Assembly: GCA_001818435.1 (NCBI GenBank)
Contig: MHKO01000023.1
Location: forward strand, 6,660 to 15,422
DNA: 8,763 nucleotides
Origin: Candidatus Komeilibacteria bacterium RIFCSPLOWO2_02_FULL_48_11
GTDB lineage: Bacteria > Patescibacteriota > Patescibacteriia > UBA2169
Reading direction: 5' to 3'
Numbering within the stretch: the stretch's first letter is position 1; every line of letters begins with the position of its first letter. The notes under the pieces are model-generated. The model did not search any database and was not told the DNA's origin. It saw only the letters and a list, made by a program, of their open reading frames with translations. A program made the translations under genes and the position numbers. Of this stretch, positions 5,575 through 8,763 are shown piece after piece.

Positions 5575-6042
5575 TTATGAAGCAAAATGCGCGAACGCTC
5601 TGTTAGCCTCAGCCATGCGGTGCACGTCTTCGCGCTTCTTGATGGCCGTGCCTTCGCCGCGGGCCGCGGCCATTAATTCATCAGCCAGCTTCTCGGCCAT
5701 GGCCGCCCCGCGCCGGGTGTTAGCCGCCAACAAGAGCCAGCGGAAAGCCAAAGCCAGCTTGCGCTCGCCCCGGACTTCAACCGGCACCTGGTAGTTGGCT
5801 CCCCCCACGCGCCTAGAGCGGACTTCCAGAATTGGGGTGACGTTTTTTAAAGCCCGGTCAAAAATCGCCACCGGGTCTTGCTTGGTTTTTTCAGCCATCA
5901 AATCAAAAGCATCATAAACCACTTTCTGGGCCGTGGTTTTTTTGCCGCGCTCCATGACGTAATTAACCAGTTTGGCAATGGTTAAGGAATTAAACTTCGG
6001 GTCAGGGCTGATTGTTCTTTTGGGTGCGCCTTTGCCGCGCAT
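5575..6042 (-). CDS. rpsG: 30S ribosomal protein S7
   Basis: S7 is a primary 16S rRNA-binding protein that nucleates the 30S head and contacts the E-site tRNA. The 155 residues match the usual 155-156. Recognisable parts are MRGKGAPKR at the N-terminus, SPDPKFNS (12-19), the signature around ILEVRSRRVGGANYQVPVEV (71-90), RWLLLAANTRRG (101-112) and the C-terminal KREDVHRMAEANRAFAHFAS. The frame is open to 6132, but the ATG at 6042 was chosen for two reasons: S7 homologues begin MRGK/MPRR at this point, and an AAAGGA (6058-6053) lies 10 nt upstream inside the last codons of rpsL. The rpsL stop and this ATG are one base apart, so the two are translationally coupled. A start at 6069 would overlap rpsL by 26 nt and add an N-terminal tail. 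Confidence 0.97.
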   Translation of the reverse strand: MRGKGAPKRTISPDPKFNSLTIAKLVNYVMERGKKTTAQKVVYDAFDLMAEKTKQDPVAIFDRALKNVTPILEVRSRRVGGANYQVPVEVRGERKLALAFRWLLLAANTRRGAAMAEKLADELMAAARGEGTAIKKREDVHRMAEANRAFAHFAS

Positions 6043-6043
6043 A

Positions 6044-6463
6044 TTAAGCTTGTCCTTTCTTGGCGCCATACAAACTGCGACCGCGCTTGCGATTAGCCAC
6101 TCCTTGGGAATCATAAACCCCGCGCACCACATGGTAGCGCACGCCGGGCAAATCTTTCACGCGCCCGCCGCGCACTAAGACGATGGAGTGCTCTTGAAGA
6201 TTATGGCCAATGCCCGGAATGTAAGCCGTAACTTCCATGCCATTGGAAAGCCGCACCCGGGCGATTTTGCGCAAAGCCGAGTTCGGTTTTTTCGGGGTCA
6301 TGGTGGTCACGCGGGTGCAAACCCCGCGCTTAAAAGCCGAGCCCTTGGCCAGTTCCAAACGCTTGCGCAAAGTCGGATTATAGACAGACTGCAGGCCCGG
6401 AGTTTTGCTTTTCTTTTTCTTGCGGCTCCGGCCTTTTTTAATAAGTTGATTAAAGGTGGGCAT
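6044..6463 (-). CDS. rpsL: 30S ribosomal protein S12
   Basis: S12 sits at the decoding centre of the small subunit and affects reading accuracy and streptomycin response. The 139 residues include PTFNQLIKKGR (2-12), FKRGVCTRVTTMTPKKPNSA (44-63), GHNLQEHS (86-93) and RGGRVKDLPGVRYHVVRG (98-115). The two lysines of TPKKPNS and the KDLPGV loop, sites of streptomycin-resistance mutations, are in the wild-type form. Compared with E. coli S12, about 14 residues are inserted between the basic N-terminus and the GVCT motif (roughly 22-43, with YNPTLRKRLELAKGS). From memory this resembles Parcubacterial S12. The ATG at 6463 gives the conserved MPTxNQL start; an upstream TTG at 6487 would add 8 unrelated residues. 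There is no SD, but a promoter ends just upstream. It is the first gene of the str operon. Confidence 0.98.
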   Translation of the reverse strand: MPTFNQLIKKGRSRKKKKSKTPGLQSVYNPTLRKRLELAKGSAFKRGVCTRVTTMTPKKPNSALRKIARVRLSNGMEVTAYIPGIGHNLQEHSIVLVRGGRVKDLPGVRYHVVRGVYDSQGVANRKRGRSLYGAKKGQA

Positions 6464-6477
6464 ACTTAATGAGTGGT

Positions 6478-6506
6478 AGGTTAGCAAAAACCTGCCTTCA
6501 AGTCAA
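6478..6506 (-). promoter_or_regulatory. Candidate promoter of the str operon
   Basis: On the minus strand TTGACT (6506-6501, five of six) and TAACCT (6483-6478, weak -10) are 17 nt apart, and TGC just before the -10 forms an extended -10 element. Transcription would start near 6471, leaving a leader of about 8 nt before the rpsL ATG at 6463, which has no SD. Read-through from the coiled-coil gene is also possible, since no terminator is visible in the 62-nt gap. Confidence 0.45.
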
Positions 6507-6525
6507 GCCACTGAAAGCGCGGCCA

Positions 6526-7809
6526 CTAGCGGTTCTTGGCATGGGCGCGCTCCACTAAATCGTCTAAATCGCTTTTACTGCCAAAAGTCTGGCTTAGTTC
6601 TTCTCTTAATAATCCTATCTTCCCTTTTTCTTTTTCACCCCATAAGCAAGTAAACATAGTATATTTAAAATCATCTATATCTTTTTCTAATTTCTTTTTT
6701 TCTTTCTCTAATTCTGCCATCTCTTGTTTAATCCCAGGGTCTTTAGAAAGGGTATAAAAAGACAAGTCTTCTATCCGCCTTAACTGCGCCTGATTAACTC
6801 TGGCAAGCGTACCGACATTAATTCTAGCCACATCATCAAGGTTCAGTATTCTTTCATAAAAACCTTGCCGTTCGTTTTTAAGCCCTGCCGCCAAAGACTC
6901 GGCTTCTTGCAAGGCTTTGGCTCTGCCTAGGCCGAACCAATAAAAGCCATTTAACTTCGCTTCAATGGCGCTTTTAGTTTCCCGAACTCTGGTCCGCAAA
7001 GCCTCATCTTTCAATTCGCTTTCAATCTGCGACAACTCTGTTTCTGTTTTTTTCTCTAATGACTCAAAACTATTCCTGAATTCAGTTGCCGCTTGTTTGT
7101 TTGTTTCTATTTTCTCTCTGTCGGCTTCTTTATTTTGCTTCTCTATTTCTTTATTCTTCTTCTCTATTCTCTCGTTTTGGCGACTGGTAATCTCGTTTTT
7201 GATTTGGTCTTTAAACGCCTGCATCTCTTCCTCTGGCAACTCCCGGGCTTTTTCCACGCGCGGGTCAGCGGCGTACTCTTTTTGGGCTAAAACCGTTTCA
7301 ATGGCAAAACCAGCTTCGTTCCCAACCCAACGCCTTTGCTCCTCTTCAAACCCTCTGTTGGTTGCTTTTAATTCCTCTAAATTTTTTCTTAATTGATCAA
7401 TCGCTTCTTGGCGGAGAGGCAACTCTTGCTTTAAAGCTTCTAAATCTTGGTTTAATTCGAAAACTTCTTCTCCGGCTTCTGCTAAAGCTTTTACCCTCTC
7501 TTCTATGCCGGCGATGACTGTTGCTTCATCTTTAATTGATTGCTCCAAAGGACTAATCAACTCTTCTTCTCTGGACTCTATTTTGCTGTAGCCTTTGCCA
7601 AGCTCTTGGGAGCGCCGCAAACGTTCATCAAGAGATTTTAGGCCTTCAACCATGTCAGCCATTTCTTTGATTAATTCCCGACGCTCAACTCTGGCTTGTT
7701 CCTGGGCCTGGACCCGGGCTTGTTCTTTAGCGGCAACTTTAGCCTCGGCTTGAGCTAATTTCTCGCTTAATTCGGGCAATGGCCCACTACTTAATTTTTC
7801 TCTAGCCAT
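6526..7809 (-). CDS. Uncharacterised coiled-coil protein
   Basis: A 427-residue protein of no family I recognise. It has no signal peptide and no membrane segment, so it is probably cytoplasmic. Residues about 13-160 and 185-290 are rich in E, K, Q, R, A and L with heptad-like spacing, predicting long coiled coils. EQARV is repeated at 29-33 and 37-41, and the segment around 214-229 (RIEKKNKEIEKQNKEA) is a near-perfect charged repeat. Small breaks occur at 161-170 (WVGNEAGFAI) and 288-296 (GFYWFGLGR); the latter is the main aromatic patch and may be a folded contact. The C-terminal quarter holds another helical stretch (EMAELEKEKKKLEKDIDD, 363-380) and a single Cys388. The frame is open to a TTG at 7866, but that triplet lies in the -35 box of a strong promoter, so the ATG at 7809 is the likely start. 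A structural or scaffold role is possible, but nothing shows it. Low-complexity coiled coils give misleading similarity to SMC-type proteins. Confidence 0.75.
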   Translation of the reverse strand: MAREKLSSGPLPELSEKLAQAEAKVAAKEQARVQAQEQARVERRELIKEMADMVEGLKSLDERLRRSQELGKGYSKIESREEELISPLEQSIKDEATVIAGIEERVKALAEAGEEVFELNQDLEALKQELPLRQEAIDQLRKNLEELKATNRGFEEEQRRWVGNEAGFAIETVLAQKEYAADPRVEKARELPEEEMQAFKDQIKNEITSRQNERIEKKNKEIEKQNKEADREKIETNKQAATEFRNSFESLEKKTETELSQIESELKDEALRTRVRETKSAIEAKLNGFYWFGLGRAKALQEAESLAAGLKNERQGFYERILNLDDVARINVGTLARVNQAQLRRIEDLSFYTLSKDPGIKQEMAELEKEKKKLEKDIDDFKYTMFTCLWGEKEKGKIGLLREELSQTFGSKSDLDDLVERAHAKNR

Positions 7810-7837
7810 ATTGATGTGATTAATGGTCTTTGCTATA

Positions 7838-7866
7838 ATTATAGGCTTCTTGGAATAAAATGACAA
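7838..7866 (-). promoter_or_regulatory. Strong promoter of the coiled-coil gene
   Basis: On the minus strand -35 TTGTCA (7866-7861, five of six) and a perfect -10 TATAAT (7843-7838) are separated by exactly 17 nt. The start of transcription would be near 7831, with a leader of about 21 nt to the ATG at 7809. It is the closest match to the sigma-70 consensus in the window and rules out the longer TTG-initiated form of the protein. Confidence 0.75.
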
Positions 7867-7900
7867 TCAAGGCAATTTTAGCCAAAAAGCTGGTGGACGA

Positions 7901-8530
7901 TTAAAAAAATCTGCCAGCCAGCTGGAAAAACACATCAAACAACCGGCTAAAGATGTTGATGCCCAAAAAATTATCAGCAATAATCAGCACCAACAAAATC
8001 CACGGGCCGCGCGCCGTTAAATACTGCTCAACGTAATTAAAACGCTGCGGCAAAATCGCAAATAAAAGTTTGGAGCCGTCCAAAGGCGGAATGGGTATGA
8101 GATTAAAAACTAAAAGCACGATATTTATAAGAAGAAGAAAACCCAAGAACTGCAACAATAAATTGCCAGGCCCAAGATAAGAAGCCAGCAAGTTCCCCAG
8201 CAAACCAAAAATGACAATGGAGATAAGATTGGAAACCGGCCCGGCCAGGGCCACCAAGGCCTCGCCCCATTTTTGAAATTTAAGATTATAAGGATTATAT
8301 GGGGCTGGTTTGCCCCAGCCAAAACCAACGAACAAGAGCATCAAAAAACCGACTGTGTCCAAATGCGCCAGTGGATTTAAAGTCAGGCGGCCCAAGCGCT
8401 CCCCGGTGTCGTCGCCCTGCAAGCGCGCGGCCAGAATATGGGAAAACTCATGAATGGTAATGCCGTAAACAATGGCCAGGAGCCAGATGAAAAAAAGCAT
8501 GGGTTCGGAGAAGAGAAGGTAGAAAATCAT
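7901..8530 (-). CDS. Site-2-type (M50 family) intramembrane zinc metalloprotease
   Basis: A 209-residue polytopic membrane protein of the minimal M50/S2P class. Family members cut transmembrane segments of substrate proteins inside the membrane, often to release regulators; the substrate here is unknown. The zinc site is HEFSH at 27-31 in the first or second membrane helix (HExxH, with catalytic Glu28). The third ligand is Asp151 in NLIPIPPLDGSK (143-154), the family's NPxPxxxLDG motif. Other family marks are GRLTLNPLAHLD (47-58) and ALAGPVSN (94-101). Hydrophobic segments lie at about 2-24, 61-72, 91-118, 122-144 and 174-185. No PDZ domain is present, unlike RseP. The ATG at 8530 was chosen because the frame upstream to a TTG at 8572 only translates the heptamer repeat; Met11 is another possible start. 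It has no SD. It is the first gene transcribed in the window; the 91-nt gap after it holds the next gene's promoter. Confidence 0.92.
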   Translation of the reverse strand: MIFYLLFSEPMLFFIWLLAIVYGITIHEFSHILAARLQGDDTGERLGRLTLNPLAHLDTVGFLMLLFVGFGWGKPAPYNPYNLKFQKWGEALVALAGPVSNLISIVIFGLLGNLLASYLGPGNLLLQFLGFLLLINIVLLVFNLIPIPPLDGSKLLFAILPQRFNYVEQYLTARGPWILLVLIIADNFLGINIFSRLFDVFFQLAGRFF

Positions 8531-8540
8531 AAATAAAAAA

Positions 8541-8651
8541 GATACAAGATACAAGATGCAAACAAGATACAATAACCAATAACCAACTATTTCATTTTTT
8601 GTATCTTGAATATTGTATCTTGTTTGGTTATTGTTTCTTGTGTCTTGTATC
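8541..8651. repeat. Heptamer repeat cluster arranged as an inverted repeat
   Basis: The heptamer GATACAA occurs forward in tandem at 8541-8547 and 8548-8554, with the variant GATGCAA at 8555-8561 and another exact copy at 8566-8572. It occurs inverted (TTGTATC) at 8599-8605 and 8613-8619, then in tandem as TTGTTTC, TTGTGTC and TTGTATC at 8631-8651. CAAACAAGATACAATA (8559-8574) and TATTGTATCTTGTTTG (8611-8626) form a perfect 16-bp inverted repeat, and AATAACCAA-like units lie between the arms. The cluster fills the predicted 5' leader of the M50 protease gene and would fold in the RNA. Confidence 0.8.
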
Positions 8652-8657
8652 TTTCCT

Positions 8658-8686
8658 ATTATATCCCACGTATTTAGACATTTAAA
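8658..8686 (-). promoter_or_regulatory. Candidate promoter of the M50 protease gene
   Basis: The minus strand has a perfect -10 TATAAT at 8663-8658 and, 17 nt upstream, TTTAAA (8686-8681), a four-of-six -35 box. Transcription would start near 8651, placing the whole heptamer inverted repeat in a leader of about 120 nt before the ATG at 8530. Confidence 0.45.
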
Positions 8687-8763
8687 AATCTTACCATAGC
8701 CCTATCTGTCGGGACATTTAATTTCTTACTTTGCTTGCGCTCTGATTTGGGTTGCCTTGCGGT
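8687..8763. other. Non-coding end of the window, nothing recognised
   Basis: No ORF, RNA gene, repeat or convincing signal was found in these last bases. Together with the promoter and heptamer cluster they make up the 233-nt non-coding stretch beyond the protease gene. The upstream gene, if any, lies outside the window. Confidence 0.5.

Noticed and set aside
6043..6132. Longer rpsG starting at 6132 or 6069
   Set aside because: The extra residues would overlap rpsL and do not belong to S7; the ATG at 6042 has a placed SD and the conserved MRGK start.
7810..7866. TTG start at 7866 for the coiled-coil protein
   Set aside because: The TTG is part of a -35 box and the TATAAT would lie inside the coding region; the predicted transcript starts downstream of it.
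7870..7930. Terminator at the end of the M50 protease gene
   Set aside because: A T-run overlaps the stop codon and a CCAGC/GCTGG match precedes it, but the stem has almost no loop, so it is not a credible hairpin.
8531..8572. TTG-initiated extension of the M50 protease
   Set aside because: The added residues only translate the GATACAA heptamer repeat; M50 homologues start near the ATG at 8530.

Overview
All eight supported genes lie on the minus strand, so the window reads biologically from high to low coordinates. The core is a bacterial str operon fragment (rpsL-rpsG-fusA). A small compact genome of the Candidate Phyla Radiation (Patescibacteria, probably Parcubacteria-like) fits best. 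The reasons are an S12 with a long basic N-terminal insert, a minimal M50 protease, several genes without a Shine-Dalgarno sequence but with a good promoter just ahead of the ATG, and a small Phd-like protein with an acidic tail. This placement is an inference from remembered family features, not a database result.

Layout in transcription order. 8763-8531: non-coding, with a heptamer-based inverted-repeat cluster and a candidate promoter. 8530-7901: small integral-membrane M50 (site-2-type) metalloprotease. 7809-6526: orphan coiled-coil protein with its own near-consensus promoter. 6463-6044, 6042-5575 and 5320-3221: rpsL, rpsG and fusA. The rpsG-fusA gap holds a 221-bp long imperfect palindrome flanked by ATAA on both sides, which looks like an inserted MITE-like element. 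A rho-independent terminator follows fusA. 2934-1921: a RhuM-family protein with a C-terminal Doc/Fic domain, flanked by two direct copies of a ~67-bp repeat. 1712-651: a single-pass membrane protein with proline-rich and glycine-rich parts and a TonB-like layout, followed by a clear terminator. 458-108: a small Phd/YefM-like protein with its own promoter. 77-42: a perfect hairpin downstream of it.

Functionally the middle is housekeeping translation: two 30S proteins and the translocase EF-G, co-transcribed. The part from 3110 down to the window start is accessory: a RhuM-Doc gene inside a repeat pair, a TonB-like protein that would be unexpected in an organism without an outer membrane, and a Phd-like protein that could be an antitoxin. 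The least explained signals are the repeat pair made of motif copies about 23 bp apart, the coaxial nested palindrome inside the str operon, and the TonB-like gene with its tandem ribosome-binding-site array.
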